Origin: Microbaculum marinisediminis
GTDB taxonomy: Bacteria; Pseudomonadota; Alphaproteobacteria; Rhizobiales; Tepidamorphaceae
Length of the DNA stretch: 64,000 nt
Reading direction: 5' to 3'
Assembly (NCBI RefSeq): GCF_025397915.1
Contig: NZ_JALIDZ010000001.1
Coordinates: forward strand, 496,001-560,000
Shown here piece after piece: positions 8,560 to 21,237 of this stretch. How positions within the stretch are numbered: the stretch's first letter is position 1; the number at the start of each line of letters is the position of its first letter. The notes under the pieces are model-generated. The model worked only from the letters and a program-made list of their open reading frames with translations. It searched no databases and was not told the origin of the DNA. The translations under genes were made by a program, and so were the position numbers.

Positions 8560-9177
8560 ATGACGTTTCAGACCGATACGGATGGTGAAAACAGTTTTCT
8601 ACTGAGCCGGCGCGGTTTCGTCGTCGGCGGGCTGTCGGTCGCGCTCGCGGGCTGCAGCGCCGAAACGATGGACGGTCTGAGCGCCTACGCGCCGATCGAC
8701 GGCAGCGTGGCGCCGCAATACCGGCGCCGGCGGGTAAGCTACGCGACGAAGGAGAAGCCGGGCACGATCATCGTCGACACCTCGGAACGCTACCTCTACG
8801 TCGTCGAAGAAAACGGCAAGGCGACCCGCTATGGCGTCGGCGTCGGCCGGGCGGGCTTTTCCTGGAGCGGGCGGGCGCGCGTCGGCCGCAAGGCGGAGTG
8901 GCCGACCTGGACGCCGCCGCCGCAGATGATCCGCCGCCAGCCGGAGCTGAAGAAATACGCAAGCGGCATGCCCGGCGGCAAGGACAACCCACTCGGCGCG
9001 CGCGCCCTGTATCTCTACGACGGCGGCCGCGACACGATGTACCGTCTGCACGGCACCAACCAGCCGTGGTCGATCGGGCGGGCGATGTCGAGCGGCTGCA
9101 TCCGGATGATGAACGCCGACGTCGTGCATCTCTACGACCGCACACCGATCGGAACGCGAGTCGTGGTGAAGGCCTAG
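8560..9177 (+). CDS. Tat-exported lipoprotein L,D-transpeptidase
   Basis: A 205-residue YkuD-domain enzyme that forms 3-3 peptidoglycan crosslinks or attaches proteins to the wall. The N-terminus has a twin-arginine motif (SRRGFVV, 16-22) followed by a lipobox LAGC with Cys32. The catalytic motif [20 protein letters not shown] carries His164 and Cys180. The preceding 93 bp is unusually AT-rich and probably holds the promoter. The gene ends at the very boundary of a decayed transposase, but its catalytic domain is complete. Confidence 0.92.
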   Translation: MTFQTDTDGENSFLLSRRGFVVGGLSVALAGCSAETMDGLSAYAPIDGSVAPQYRRRRVSYATKEKPGTIIVDTSERYLYVVEENGKATRYGVGVGRAGFSWSGRARVGRKAEWPTWTPPPQMIRRQPELKKYASGMPGGKDNPLGARALYLYDGGRDTMYRLHGTNQPWSIGRAMSSGCIRMMNADVVHLYDRTPIGTRVVVKA

Positions 9178-9720
9178 CTTGTTCTGGGTCCTGGACTCAT
9201 AGACGTGCAGCCGCAGCCGGATGGCCGCGAGCTTTACGCAGACGAGGAAATTGGCGGCGTGTTTCTCATAACGCGCCGCGATGCGATGGCAGTGCCGGAT
9301 CCGCGTGAAGAACCGCACGATGTGATTTCGGTGGCGGGAGAGGCAGGGGCTGATGCGGGCGGACTATCGTGCTGTCGATCATCTGACCCTAGGCATCGGT
9401 CCGATGCCAGGCGGCTGTCAGGATACGATCCCATATTCCGGCCCCATATTCCGGCCCCAGATCCCGGCCCCAGACCCCGGCGTGACGCCATTCTACGAAC
9501 CGGTTGTAGCGGGCCCTGCAGGGGCAATACCGCCACGGCGGGTCACGCCACGGCGCTCCTGATCGCGGACTTCAGACGATACCGTTCAAAACCCGCCGGT
9601 CATCGACGCGCGGCACGCTTCGCGACCTGGACGGGAGGATCGGCTGGATGATGGTCCACTCCGCATCGCTGAGAGCGCATCGCATGATCGAGGCTCCTTT
9701 TTCGGCGCTTGAATCACGCG
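9178..9720 (-). pseudogene. Decayed IS5-family (IS427-like) transposase remnant
   Basis: Read on the minus strand from ATG 9685, the start MRCALSDAEWTIIQPILPSR matches IS5-family transposases, then hits a TGA about 36 codons in (LNGIV-stop-SPRSGAPW, where the family has Trp). Further fragments follow in shifted frames: a YNRFVEWR piece near 9500, the DDE-region MIDSTIVR piece near 9375, and the C-terminal RIAARYEKHAANFLVCVKLAAIRLRLHVYES piece near 9190-9300. The element is about 540 bp against roughly 850 for intact relatives, so the DDE domain is largely deleted. It cannot be active. Confidence 0.85.
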
Positions 9721-9906
9721 GGCGCAGTTGCCTTGAGCGTTCCGCCGATGTCCGACCGTGCTCAAGAGCGGTCGTCACAACGCCAAGTCACGAGGGCACC
9801 TTGTGACCCAAGGCGGCTGTTACCGGGTCTTTAAGATGCGGCGATAGCCATGTTTTGGGGATTGTTCTGGGTTGGAAATTGCACCCGAACGGAGGGGAGT
9901 CGCGGG

Positions 9907-11316
9907 ATGCCGAAAATGGTCCACAGCATCTTTGGAGCCAGTCTGGTCTTCGGGGCATTGGTGTTCACCGACCCGGCGCTCAGCCAGCCAATTTCGCCGG
10001 AGGAAACGCGGGCCATTGCAAAGGAGGCCTACATCTGGGGCTTCCCGCTGGTTGACAGCTACCGCGTCCAGTATTCGTACTTCGTCGATAAGGGCGGTTC
10101 CGAATTCAAGGCACCCTGGAATACCATCTATAACAACGCCCGCGTCTACACACCTGACGATCGGGCAATCCAGACACCGAATTCCGATACGCCGTATTCC
10201 TACGTCGGCGCGGACCTTCGCGCCGAGCCAATCGTCCTTACGGTCCCGGCCGTCGACGATGGGCGCTACTATTCGCTGCAGTTCATCGATATGTACACCT
10301 TCAACTTCGCCTATGTCGGCAGTCGCGCGACCGGCAACGAGGCCCACCGCTTTCTGCTCGCGGGGCCGAACTGGAACGGCGAGACGCCTGCGGGCATCAA
10401 GGAGGTCATCCGATCCGAGACGGACCTCAATTTTATCCTCTACCGGACGCAGCTTTTCAGCCCGGACGATATCGACGACGTCAAGACGATCCAGGCGGGG
10501 TACAAGGTAGAGCCGCTCTCGGTCTTTCTCGGTGAGCCCGAGCGCCCGGCGGCACCCGCAATCGATTTTCTGAAGCCCATCGAGGCCGAAGAGGAAAAGA
10601 CCTCAATCGCCTTCTTCAACCAGCTCAACTTCATCCTGCAGTTCGGCCCCACCAACCCTGCCGAAGCCGAGATCCGCGAGCGCTTTGCCAAGATTGGCAT
10701 CGAGCCTGGCAAGGCATTTGATGCGGCAGCGCTGTCGCCCGAGATGCGGAAGGCGATCGAGGATGGGATGGCGGACGCCTGGGCGGAGTTCGAGAGCTAC
10801 AAGAAGAACGAGATCGACACCGGGAAAGTGTCGAGCGCAGATGGTTTCGGCACCCGCGCGTTCCTGGACGGCCGTTATCTCGACCGCATGGCGAGCGCTG
10901 TACTCGGAATCTACGGCAACTCGAAGGAGGAGGCTCTTTATCCGGCCTATTTCGTCGATGCCACCGGCCAGCCACTCGCAGGCTCCGATCGCTACACGAT
11001 CCGCTTCGCACCCGGCGAGCTGCCACCGGTGAACGCCTTCTGGTCGCTCACGCTCTATGAGCTTCCCGCAAGCCTACTCTACGCCAATCCGATCAACCGC
11101 TACCTTATCAACTCTTCGATGCTGCCGAGCCTCAAGAATGATGCTGACGGCGGATATACCCTCTACGTGCAACACGATTCGCCCGGCGCGAGCGAGGAAT
11201 CGAACTGGCTGCCCGCGCCTGCGGGACCGTTCTTCCTGGTGATGCGCCTTTACTGGCCAAAGCACGAGGCGCTCGACGGCGCGTGGACAGCGCCGCCGCT
11301 CCAGCCGATGAACTGA
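9907..11316 (+). CDS. Exported DUF1254/DUF1214 protein
   Basis: A 469-residue secreted protein. A signal peptide (residues 1-27, ending DPALSQ) precedes a DUF1254 domain (AYIWGFPLVDSYR...; NTIYNNARVYTPDDRAIQTPNSDTPYS) and a C-terminal DUF1214 domain (RFAPGELPPVNAFWSLTLYE, NPINRYLINS). The ATG at 9907 is preceded by a GGAGGGGAG ribosome site. It lies directly after the IS5 remnant and 11 bp before a second DUF1254/DUF1214 gene; base composition is a little less GC-rich than the flanking operons, which with the remnant suggests acquisition. The biochemical role of this family is unknown. Confidence 0.9.
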   Translation: MPKMVHSIFGASLVFGALVFTDPALSQPISPEETRAIAKEAYIWGFPLVDSYRVQYSYFVDKGGSEFKAPWNTIYNNARVYTPDDRAIQTPNSDTPYSYVGADLRAEPIVLTVPAVDDGRYYSLQFIDMYTFNFAYVGSRATGNEAHRFLLAGPNWNGETPAGIKEVIRSETDLNFILYRTQLFSPDDIDDVKTIQAGYKVEPLSVFLGEPERPAAPAIDFLKPIEAEEEKTSIAFFNQLNFILQFGPTNPAEAEIRERFAKIGIEPGKAFDAAALSPEMRKAIEDGMADAWAEFESYKKNEIDTGKVSSADGFGTRAFLDGRYLDRMASAVLGIYGNSKEEALYPAYFVDATGQPLAGSDRYTIRFAPGELPPVNAFWSLTLYELPASLLYANPINRYLINSSMLPSLKNDADGGYTLYVQHDSPGASEESNWLPAPAGPFFLVMRLYWPKHEALDGAWTAPPLQPMN

Positions 11317-11327
11317 AGGAGGCTGAA

Positions 11328-12350
11328 ATGACACGGACTATAGGCATCGCCGTGCTCGGCGCCGCGCTTCTTGCGCTGCCAGTGAAGGCGGCGCAAGAGG
11401 AACCAATTCCCGTCACTGTCGATAACTTTGCCCGGGCCGAATCGGATCTCTATTTCAGCAACGTAGTGAAGGAGGGCGGCTTCGGGCAAATGACGCACCG
11501 CCGCGAGCCGGCCGACATCGACAATCAGACCGTCATCCGGCTCAATCGCGACACGCTCTATTCCTCCGCGGTGTTCGATCTCGACGCCGGGCCGGTCACC
11601 GTTACCATGCCCGATGCCGGCAGCCGCTTCATGTCGCTCATGGTCCTGACCGAAGATCACTATGTGCCGATGGTTCACTACGGCGCCGGGACGGTGACGC
11701 TCGACAGGGAAACGGTCGGCACCCGATACGCTGTCATCGCCATCCGGACGGTGGTCAATCCCTCAGACCAGGAAGACGTCAAAGCCGTCCACGCGCTTCA
11801 GGACGCGATCGCCATCGATCAGGCGAGCCGCGGTAGCTTCGATATCCCGAACTGGGATCAGGCCAGCCAGAAGAAAGTGCGCGATGCGCTGTTGGTTCTC
11901 CAGTCGACGCTTCCCGATTTTAAGACGGCCTTCGGTTCCAAGGACGAGGTCGATCCGATCCGGCATCTGCTGGGCACGGCCGCTGGATGGGGCGGCAACC
12001 CGGACAAGGATGCCTTCTATCTGAACGTCACACCCGACGGGAACGACGGAAACACCGTCTACAAGCTAAAGGTGGTGGATGTGCCCGTGGACGGGTTCTG
12101 GTCGGTGAGCCTCTACAATGGGGACGGCTACTTCGAGAAGAACCCCTACGACGCCTATTCGGTCAACAACATCACCGCCGTGAAGAACGACGACGGGACG
12201 ATCGAGATCCAGTTTGGCGGCTGCGACGGAAAGATCCCCAACTGCCTTCCGATCATGAAGGGCTGGAACTACACCGTTCGCCTCTATCGGCCGCACACCG
12301 AGATTCTGGACGGCTCATGGACCTTCCCGGAGCCGCAGCCAGCCGGCTGA
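11328..12350 (+). CDS. Second exported DUF1254/DUF1214 protein
   Basis: A 340-residue secreted paralogue of the preceding protein. Signal peptide MTRTIGIAVLGAALLALPVKA, then a shortened DUF1254 part (DIDNQTVIRLNRDTLYSSAVFDLDAG) and a DUF1214 C-terminus (GFWSVSLYNGDGYFEKNPYDAYSVN, MKGWNYTVRLYRP). The start has a clear AAGGAGG site at 11316-11322. It differs from its neighbour by lacking about 130 central residues. Together they look like a two-gene operon of paired periplasmic proteins; no enzyme activity can be assigned. Confidence 0.9.
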   Translation: MTRTIGIAVLGAALLALPVKAAQEEPIPVTVDNFARAESDLYFSNVVKEGGFGQMTHRREPADIDNQTVIRLNRDTLYSSAVFDLDAGPVTVTMPDAGSRFMSLMVLTEDHYVPMVHYGAGTVTLDRETVGTRYAVIAIRTVVNPSDQEDVKAVHALQDAIAIDQASRGSFDIPNWDQASQKKVRDALLVLQSTLPDFKTAFGSKDEVDPIRHLLGTAAGWGGNPDKDAFYLNVTPDGNDGNTVYKLKVVDVPVDGFWSVSLYNGDGYFEKNPYDAYSVNNITAVKNDDGTIEIQFGGCDGKIPNCLPIMKGWNYTVRLYRPHTEILDGSWTFPEPQPAG

Positions 12351-12528
12351 GATGATATCGATCCACCGGCCGCGCCAACCTTTCGCGGGTGAGCAGGCGC
12401 CCAGCCGATGGCCGTTCATGGCCCGGTCCTGCCGTGCCGACTCGAGCCGGCGATGTCCGAGGCATCACCGGACGCGGCGGTGCGGGCGACCGGATGCCAC
12501 GACGCTCAATGTGCACACGGCCTAGAAT

Positions 12529-13644
12529 TTACGATGTCCGGGCGACTCGCCTGAGGTGATTGTCCCAGGCGATGTCGTCGCCGGGCGGCCGGACCTCCTC
12601 CGGCTCCGCCGCCGGTCCGGCCTCGACGATCTCGCCGTGCCCGTTGGTCAGACGGAAATCGTCGCGCGCCCCTGGCGCGACCCCGCATCCATCGCGTAGT
12701 TCGGTGACGCCGAGCGACCGGCCCGTGGCCGCGTCCCAGTAGGCGACCGTGCCGCCGACCGGGCTCGACGTCGCAACGACCGTGCCCGAAGCGTCGACGG
12801 CGACCGAGCCGATATAGCCCGACAGGCCGCGCAGGACGTCTTGCGGACCGGTGAACATCTCGATCGCCTGGCCGCGCCGATGACGCCCGACCAGCGGCGG
12901 GCGATCGGCCTTCGGGCCGTGATACTGGCCACCGAACCAGACGGTGCCGAACGCGTCGACCGCCAGATGATGGAAGGCGAGCTTGTGCAGCGAGCGCGGC
13001 AATTCCGCGGTTTCCAGGAGGTCGCCGGTGGCGATGTCGACATAGGCGATCGACGGCGCCATCGTATCGAGATTGAGTTCCAGCTTGCCGTAGTCGGGAT
13101 GGGTCAGCACGCCCCCATTGGCGATGCACAGCGTGCGGCCGTCGGGCATCAGCACCGCCTCGTGCGGGTCGAGACCACCGGTGGCGAACTCGCCGATGCG
13201 CCGCATGCCGGCGGCGACGTCATAGACGCCGGCGACCCCACGCCCGCCGTCATAGTCGTTCTCCGTGGCGATCAGCAGCCGGTCGGCGTCCGCGAACGTC
13301 CCGTGGCCGAAGAAGTGGCGGTCCGGCAGGGCGGCGAAGGGCTGCGGCGGCACGGCGCCATCGACATCGAAGGCCACCGCGAACCGGCCGGGCTGGCGCG
13401 CGAAGGCGACCGCGCGACGGCCCGACCGGTCGATCGCGAAGCTGTGGCCGCGCGCTTCGAGCGGGATCACCAGCCGCTCGTTTCCCGCCTCGTCGAGGAC
13501 GACGACCTCGAAGGCGCGGATGTTCTTGCGGGCGGTGAGGAACAGGGCCTCCTCGGCGCCAGCCGCGAAGGCCGATCGCGGCGTCAGGCCGGCGGCCGCG
13601 GCGAGCGCCAGAAAGGTGCGCCGATCAATCGCCGTCAAGCGCAT
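12529..13644 (-). CDS. Tat-exported DUF1513 beta-propeller-like protein
   Basis: A 371-residue exported protein of the DUF1513 family. It begins with a twin-arginine-type leader (DRRTFLALAAAAG) and contains repeated strand motifs such as GHSFAIDRSGRRAVAFARQPG, HEAVLMPDGRTLCIANGG and HHLAVDAFGTVWFGGQ, consistent with a seven-bladed propeller. It is the last gene of the imelysin operon, its start overlapping the second imelysin by 20 bp. The family is regularly found with imelysins and the DUF1111 cytochrome in iron-regulated loci, but its role is not established. Confidence 0.88.
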   Translation of the reverse strand: MRLTAIDRRTFLALAAAAGLTPRSAFAAGAEEALFLTARKNIRAFEVVVLDEAGNERLVIPLEARGHSFAIDRSGRRAVAFARQPGRFAVAFDVDGAVPPQPFAALPDRHFFGHGTFADADRLLIATENDYDGGRGVAGVYDVAAGMRRIGEFATGGLDPHEAVLMPDGRTLCIANGGVLTHPDYGKLELNLDTMAPSIAYVDIATGDLLETAELPRSLHKLAFHHLAVDAFGTVWFGGQYHGPKADRPPLVGRHRRGQAIEMFTGPQDVLRGLSGYIGSVAVDASGTVVATSSPVGGTVAYWDAATGRSLGVTELRDGCGVAPGARDDFRLTNGHGEIVEAGPAAEPEEVRPPGDDIAWDNHLRRVARTS

Positions 13645-14694
13645 TGAACCCCACGCTCACGCCGACCGCCTGGGCGAGCCGGGTGTCCATGGTCGTGTGC
13701 AGGCTCTTGAGCGCGATCACCGTATAGATCAGGGCCTCGCGCCCCGGTCCCGGCCTGACCGCCTCATCGAGCGGCATGTCCAGCTTGTCGAGCGTATCGA
13801 GTATCTTGCGCATCTCCAACCGCAGCCCGCCGTCGATCCAGCGGTCGGGCGCACTCAGGGCTTCACCGATGCCGGTGGCGGCGTAGAAGTCCCGCAATCC
13901 CGCCAGGCCACCGCGTACGGCGCGGATGGTCGAGCCGCTGCGCCACAACGGCGCCTTCCGGTAATTCGCCTGTTCGGGCTCCTTTCCCAGGAAGGGAACG
14001 ATGACCACTTCGGCGAGGAAAGCCGTGCCGCCGGCCAGCGCCTTGACCACCTCGGCGGCGACCTCCTGGTCGTTGCGATAGATATCGTTGTTCGGTCCCG
14101 GATGAGCGATCTCGCGGACGAACGCGCTGTCCGGTCCCCAGTCGGCGACGATGGCGGCGGCCCGCTCCGACAGCACGACGCTGGCGGAGAGTGCGTAGGC
14201 GCAGCGAAAGCGGCCTTCGTCGGTCTTGTCGAGCAGCGACGGAGAGCCGGTGCCGAACAGCAGGAACTCGAGCGCCGGCAGCCCCTGGACCGCGACGCTC
14301 TTGGCGGCGAGCTTCGCCGGATCGATCGCGTCGGCGTCCGGCCCGGCGAGGATCGCGCCGACCTGGCGCAGGACCACGCCGCGGGGATCGGGCCAGAAGA
14401 AAATCTTCTCGAACCGGTTGTCCACCACCATCGGGCCGAACCGCAGGAAGAAGATGCGGAACCAGGCCTCGACAAGGGTATCGAACCGCTGTCGGACCGT
14501 ATCGAGACGTGGCTCACTCGGCTCGCGGCACAACCGGTCGATATCGCCCGACAGCACGGCCGCGGTATTGGCGAACTGAGTGACGGACGGCCGGACGAAG
14601 CCGTCCGTGATGCGCTGACCGAGATTGTCGGGCATGCCGGCGGACGCGCCGGTCGCCCACAGGCACAGCAGCACCGCGCAGAGGGCACGCCGCA

Positions 14695-14698
<4 letters not shown>
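13625..14698 (-). CDS. Imelysin-family protein with degenerate GxHxxE motif
   Basis: A 357-residue periplasmic imelysin (M75/IrpA-like) with a signal peptide ending ASA at residue 20. Imelysins normally carry GxHxxE, proposed to bind metal; here the equivalent segment is GLPALEFLLFG (139-149), so the histidine is a proline (P141) while the glutamate E144 remains. Its start overlaps the stop of the di-heme oxidoreductase by four bases and its end overlaps DUF1513. The pairing of one standard and one degenerate imelysin in this operon suggests different ligands or a heteromeric assembly. Confidence 0.87.
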
Positions 14699-16209
<1,511 letters not shown>

Positions 16210-16283
16210 GGCTCGTATCCGGTGGCGGGCCGCCCCCCGCGGCCCCGGGTCTTGCGTTTCTATCTTACTGGAACGCCGTGGTC

Positions 16284-17555
<1,272 letters not shown>

Positions 17556-17616
17556 CGCGTCTTCCCCGGGTCTTTCCTTCGTTGCCGAACCGCATCGCCG
17601 CAGGTGCCGCGGTTCC

Positions 17617-17631
17617 CTGGAATAATTCCAG
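17617..17631. promoter_or_regulatory. Candidate iron-responsive operator (ICE/Irr-like palindrome)
   Basis: CTGGAATAATTCCAG is a perfect 7+1+7 palindrome, 62 bp upstream of the imelysin start. Its core GGAAT-A-ATTCC resembles the rhizobial iron control element bound by Irr. The position suits control of the imelysin operon. Protein binding is inferred. Confidence 0.5.
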
Positions 17632-17790
17632 ACTTTTAGAGTCAGATTTTCGACGGAAACAAAGCGCAGGCCGTTTGCGATGTCAATACGCGCCTCGACG
17701 CACCAGTACGGAAGGGGTCGGAATCAGCTAGTGTTTCCGCCCCATCGCATCCGATGGCCCCCTTTCCAGATTGATATCGAGATCAAAAAG

Positions 17791-18012
17791 ATGACTGATG
17801 AAATCGTCCGCGACAGCAATGGCACCGAATTGAACGACGGCGATTCCGTCACTTTGATCAAAGACCTGAAAGTGAAGGGCACGTCCACGACCCTGAAACG
17901 CGGCACGCTCGTGAAAAACATTCGCCTCACCGGCAAACCAGCCGAAGTCGAGTGCAACACGAAGCAGGTGAAGGGGCTGGTCCTGAGAACGGAGTTCCTC
18001 AAAAAGGCCTGA
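17791..18012 (+). CDS. PhnA-domain (YjdM C-terminal) protein without zinc ribbon
   Basis: A 73-residue protein matching the C-terminal domain of YjdM/PhnA proteins: VRDSNGTELNDGDSVTLIKD, LKVKGTSTTLKRGT, VKNIRL and LRTEFLKKA. E. coli YjdM is about 111 residues and starts with a CxxC zinc ribbon that is absent here. In-frame sequence further upstream (from 17680) contains no cysteines, so the ribbon has not merely been missed. Despite the PhnA name, no role in phosphonate use is established. It stands alone between the imelysin and putA loci. Confidence 0.85.
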   Translation: MTDEIVRDSNGTELNDGDSVTLIKDLKVKGTSTTLKRGTLVKNIRLTGKPAEVECNTKQVKGLVLRTEFLKKA

Positions 18013-18060
18013 GGCCTCCCGCTGACGCCGCATCAACGGTGGCCCCCCTTTCAGTCCCCC

Positions 18061-21000
18061 CTAGCCCCTGTCGTCGCTGATGGCGATGAGCGAAGCGTTG
18101 CCGCCGGCCGCGGCGGTGTTGATCGAGACGACCTGCTCTTGGGCGAAACGGGCGAGATAGTCGGGTCCGCCCGCCTTCGGCCCGGTGCCCGACAGGCCCG
18201 AGCCGCCGAACGGCTGGGTGCCGACGACGGCGCCGATCATGTTGCGGTTCACATAGACATTGCCGACCGGCAGCCGGTCGACGACCTGGCGATGGAATGC
18301 GTCGATGCGGCTGTGAACGCCGAGCGTCAGGCCGTAGCCGGAGGCGGCGACATCGTCCAGTGTCCTGCCGAGGTCCTTCGCCTTCCACCGGGCGACATGC
18401 AGCACCGGCCCGAAGATCTCCTCGGTCAGATCGCGCGGCGACTTCAGCTCGACCACGTGCGGGGCGAACCAAGTGCCGTCACCAAGATCGCCGCCGGGGA
18501 CGGTTCCGGCGAAGCGGACCCGCTGTTCCTTCTCCATGCGGGCGACATGGGCGCGAAGCCTGTCGCGGGCCTCGGCATCGATCACGGGGCCGATATCGAC
18601 CGCCGGGTCGGCGGGGTCGCCGAGCCGCAGCTCCTTCGCCGCGCCGACGATCATCTCGATCATCCGGTCGGCGACATCCTCCTGCAGCAGCAGCAACCGC
18701 AACGCCGAGCACCGCTGGCCCGCCGAGCGGAAAGCGGACATCACCACGTCGTCGGCCACCTGCTCGGGAAGCGCCGTGGCGTCGACGATCATGGCGTTGA
18801 TGCCGCCAGTCTCGGCGATCAGCGGCACGATCGGCCCGTCCTTGGCGGCGAGCGTCCGGTTGATCCTCCACGCCGTCTCGGTGGAGCCGGTGAAGGCGAC
18901 GCCGGCGACCCGGGGATGCGCGACGAGACGGGCGCCAACCGCGCCGTCGCCGGGAACGAGCTGCAGCGCGGCGCCGGGAACGCCGGCCTCGTGCATCAGG
19001 CCGACGGCCAGGGCGGCGACCAGCGGCGTCTGCTCGGCCGGCTTCGCCACGACCGCGTTTCCGGAAACGAGGGCGGCGACGATCTGGCCGGTGAAGATCG
19101 CCAGCGGGAAGTTCCACGGGCTGATGCAGACGAAGACGCCGCGGCCGCGATGGCGGTACCGGTTCTCCTCGCCGGTCGGCCCGGGCATGGTTTTGTCGAG
19201 GAACAGGGTCCGCGCCTGGGCGGCGTAGTAGCGGCAGAAATCGACCGCCTCGCGCACCTCGGCCAGCCCGTCGACCAGGGTGCGGCCACCCTCCGCCGCG
19301 ATCACCGCCAGCAACGTGTCCTGCCGGGCCTCGTAGAGGTCGGCGATCCGGTCGAGGACGCGGGCGCGGTCCTCGACGGGCGTGCGCGACCAGCTCTCGA
19401 ACCCCTTCGCCGCGGCCTCGATGGCCCGGTCCGCGGTTTCGGCCGACGCCTCGTGCACGTTGCCGACGACAGCCTTGCCGTCGGCCGGGCTCTTGACGTC
19501 ACGCGCCGTGCCGTCGACCGCCTTGCCATCGACGAGCGGCCGGGCCTCGGGCGCGGGAAACGCGATCGCACGGACGCCCCGGGTCAGGTCTCGAAGCGTC
19601 TCGCGGTGGCCGAATTCCAGGCCCCGCGAGTTGGCGCGGTCGGGGCGGTAGAGATCGACCGGCAGCGGGATCGCCGGATGCCGGCTCGGCTGGTCCGGGC
19701 CGAGATAGGCGGCCGGGCGCACCAGCAACCGCTCGACCGGCACGGAGTGATCGCCGACCACCGAGACGAACGAGGAATTGGCGCCGTTCTCCAGGAGCCG
19801 GCGGACGAGATAGGCGAGCAGATCCTTGTGCCCGCCGACCGGGGCGTAGATCCGGCAGGCGGCCTGGGGCACGCGCTGGGCCAGGCTCTCGTAAAGCGCC
19901 TCGCCCATGCCGTGCAGGCGCTGGAACTCGAAGCCGTCCATCCCGTTGGCGGCCCCACCGTCAGTGCCCCCGGCCATTTCCAGTATGGTCGCGACGGTGA
20001 GCGCGTTGTGGGTGGCGATCTGCGGATAGAGACGCGGGCGCGCGTCGAGCAGCCGCTGGGCGCACGCCATGTAGCAAAGGTCGGTCGCCGGCTTGCGGGT
20101 GAAGACCGGGAAGCCGGCAAGGCCGCGCTCCTGCGCCCGCTTCACCTCGGTGTCCCAGTAGGCGCCCTTGACGAGGCGCACCATCAGCCGGCGATCATGG
20201 GCGTCCGCAAGCTCGCGTACCCAGTCGATCACGCGCGGCGCACGCTTCTGGTACGCCTGCACCGCGAGGCCGAACCCGTCCCAGCCCGACAGAGACGGGT
20301 CGGCCAGCGCGGCGGCGAAGACCTCGAGGGAGAGTTCGAGCCGATCCGCCTCCTCGGCGTCGACGGTCAGGTTCAGGTCGAAGTCCCTGGCCTTGCGGGC
20401 GAGGTCGACCAGCAGCGGCACGAGCTCCGTCATCACCCGGTCACGCTTGACCGCTTCATAGCGCGGATGCAGCGCCGACAGCTTCACCGAGATGCCGGGC
20501 CGGGCCGGCAGCGGCTGGTTGCCCGCAGTCTTGCCGATCGCCTCGATGGCGTTGGCGTAGGAGTCGAAATAGCGCTCGGCATCGGCGGCGGTGCGCGCGC
20601 CCTCCCCCAGCATGTCGAAGGAATGGCGCACGCCGCGGCTTGCCGCCGAGCGGGCGCGGTCGAGGGCGTCGTGGATCGTTTCGCCGAGGACGAACTGATG
20701 GCCGAGGACGCGCATCGCCCGACGCGTGGCCGTGCGGACCGCCGGCAGGCCGAGCCGCTTGACCAGTCCGGCGATGATGCCCTCCGGCGTCTCGCCGGGA
20801 TGGACGATGCGGCTCGACAGCCCGAGCGCCCAGGTGGAGGCCGAGACCAGCCAAGTGTCGCCATGGCCCTCGTGCGCCGACCAGTCGGCGGCGCCAAGCT
20901 TGTCCTCGATCAGCCGGTCGGCCGTCTCCGCGTCCGGCACGCGCAGGAGCGCCTCGGCGAGCACCATCAGCGCCAGGCCCTCGCGGGTCGACAGGCCGTA

Positions 21001-21237
21001 TTCGCGCAGGAAGTCCTCGACGCCGCCGATGCCGCCGGTCCTGGCGCGGATACCCTCGATCAGCGCGCGCGCGGTGTCGTCGACGCGGTCCTCGGCGTCG
21101 GGCGCCAGTCGGGTATCGGCAAGCAAGCGGGCGATCAGCGGACCGTCGGCGGCGGCATAGGGCGCGGAAAACGGGGCCGGATCGGCTTCGGGCGAAGGGT
21201 CCACTGGCAATTCAGCCTCCCATATTGGATTATTCAC
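18061..21237 (-). CDS. putA: Bifunctional proline dehydrogenase / glutamate semialdehyde dehydrogenase
   Basis: A 1058-residue PutA that oxidises proline to glutamate. The N-terminal half holds the FAD proline dehydrogenase barrel (EADRLELSLEVF, MVRLVKGAYWD, THNALTVATILEMAG); the C-terminal half is an aldehyde dehydrogenase with SPWNFPLAIFTGQ, NAVVAKPAEQTP, ETGGINAMIVDATALPEQ and the catalytic cysteine C843 in AGQRCSALR. It lacks the N-terminal ribbon-helix-helix repressor domain of the 1320-residue E. coli protein, so control must come from elsewhere, most likely the divergent Lrp-family gene 48 bp away. Confidence 0.97.
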   Translation of the reverse strand: MNNPIWEAELPVDPSPEADPAPFSAPYAAADGPLIARLLADTRLAPDAEDRVDDTARALIEGIRARTGGIGGVEDFLREYGLSTREGLALMVLAEALLRVPDAETADRLIEDKLGAADWSAHEGHGDTWLVSASTWALGLSSRIVHPGETPEGIIAGLVKRLGLPAVRTATRRAMRVLGHQFVLGETIHDALDRARSAASRGVRHSFDMLGEGARTAADAERYFDSYANAIEAIGKTAGNQPLPARPGISVKLSALHPRYEAVKRDRVMTELVPLLVDLARKARDFDLNLTVDAEEADRLELSLEVFAAALADPSLSGWDGFGLAVQAYQKRAPRVIDWVRELADAHDRRLMVRLVKGAYWDTEVKRAQERGLAGFPVFTRKPATDLCYMACAQRLLDARPRLYPQIATHNALTVATILEMAGGTDGGAANGMDGFEFQRLHGMGEALYESLAQRVPQAACRIYAPVGGHKDLLAYLVRRLLENGANSSFVSVVGDHSVPVERLLVRPAAYLGPDQPSRHPAIPLPVDLYRPDRANSRGLEFGHRETLRDLTRGVRAIAFPAPEARPLVDGKAVDGTARDVKSPADGKAVVGNVHEASAETADRAIEAAAKGFESWSRTPVEDRARVLDRIADLYEARQDTLLAVIAAEGGRTLVDGLAEVREAVDFCRYYAAQARTLFLDKTMPGPTGEENRYRHRGRGVFVCISPWNFPLAIFTGQIVAALVSGNAVVAKPAEQTPLVAALAVGLMHEAGVPGAALQLVPGDGAVGARLVAHPRVAGVAFTGSTETAWRINRTLAAKDGPIVPLIAETGGINAMIVDATALPEQVADDVVMSAFRSAGQRCSALRLLLLQEDVADRMIEMIVGAAKELRLGDPADPAVDIGPVIDAEARDRLRAHVARMEKEQRVRFAGTVPGGDLGDGTWFAPHVVELKSPRDLTEEIFGPVLHVARWKAKDLGRTLDDVAASGYGLTLGVHSRIDAFHRQVVDRLPVGNVYVNRNMIGAVVGTQPFGGSGLSGTGPKAGGPDYLARFAQEQVVSINTAAAGGNASLIAISDDRG

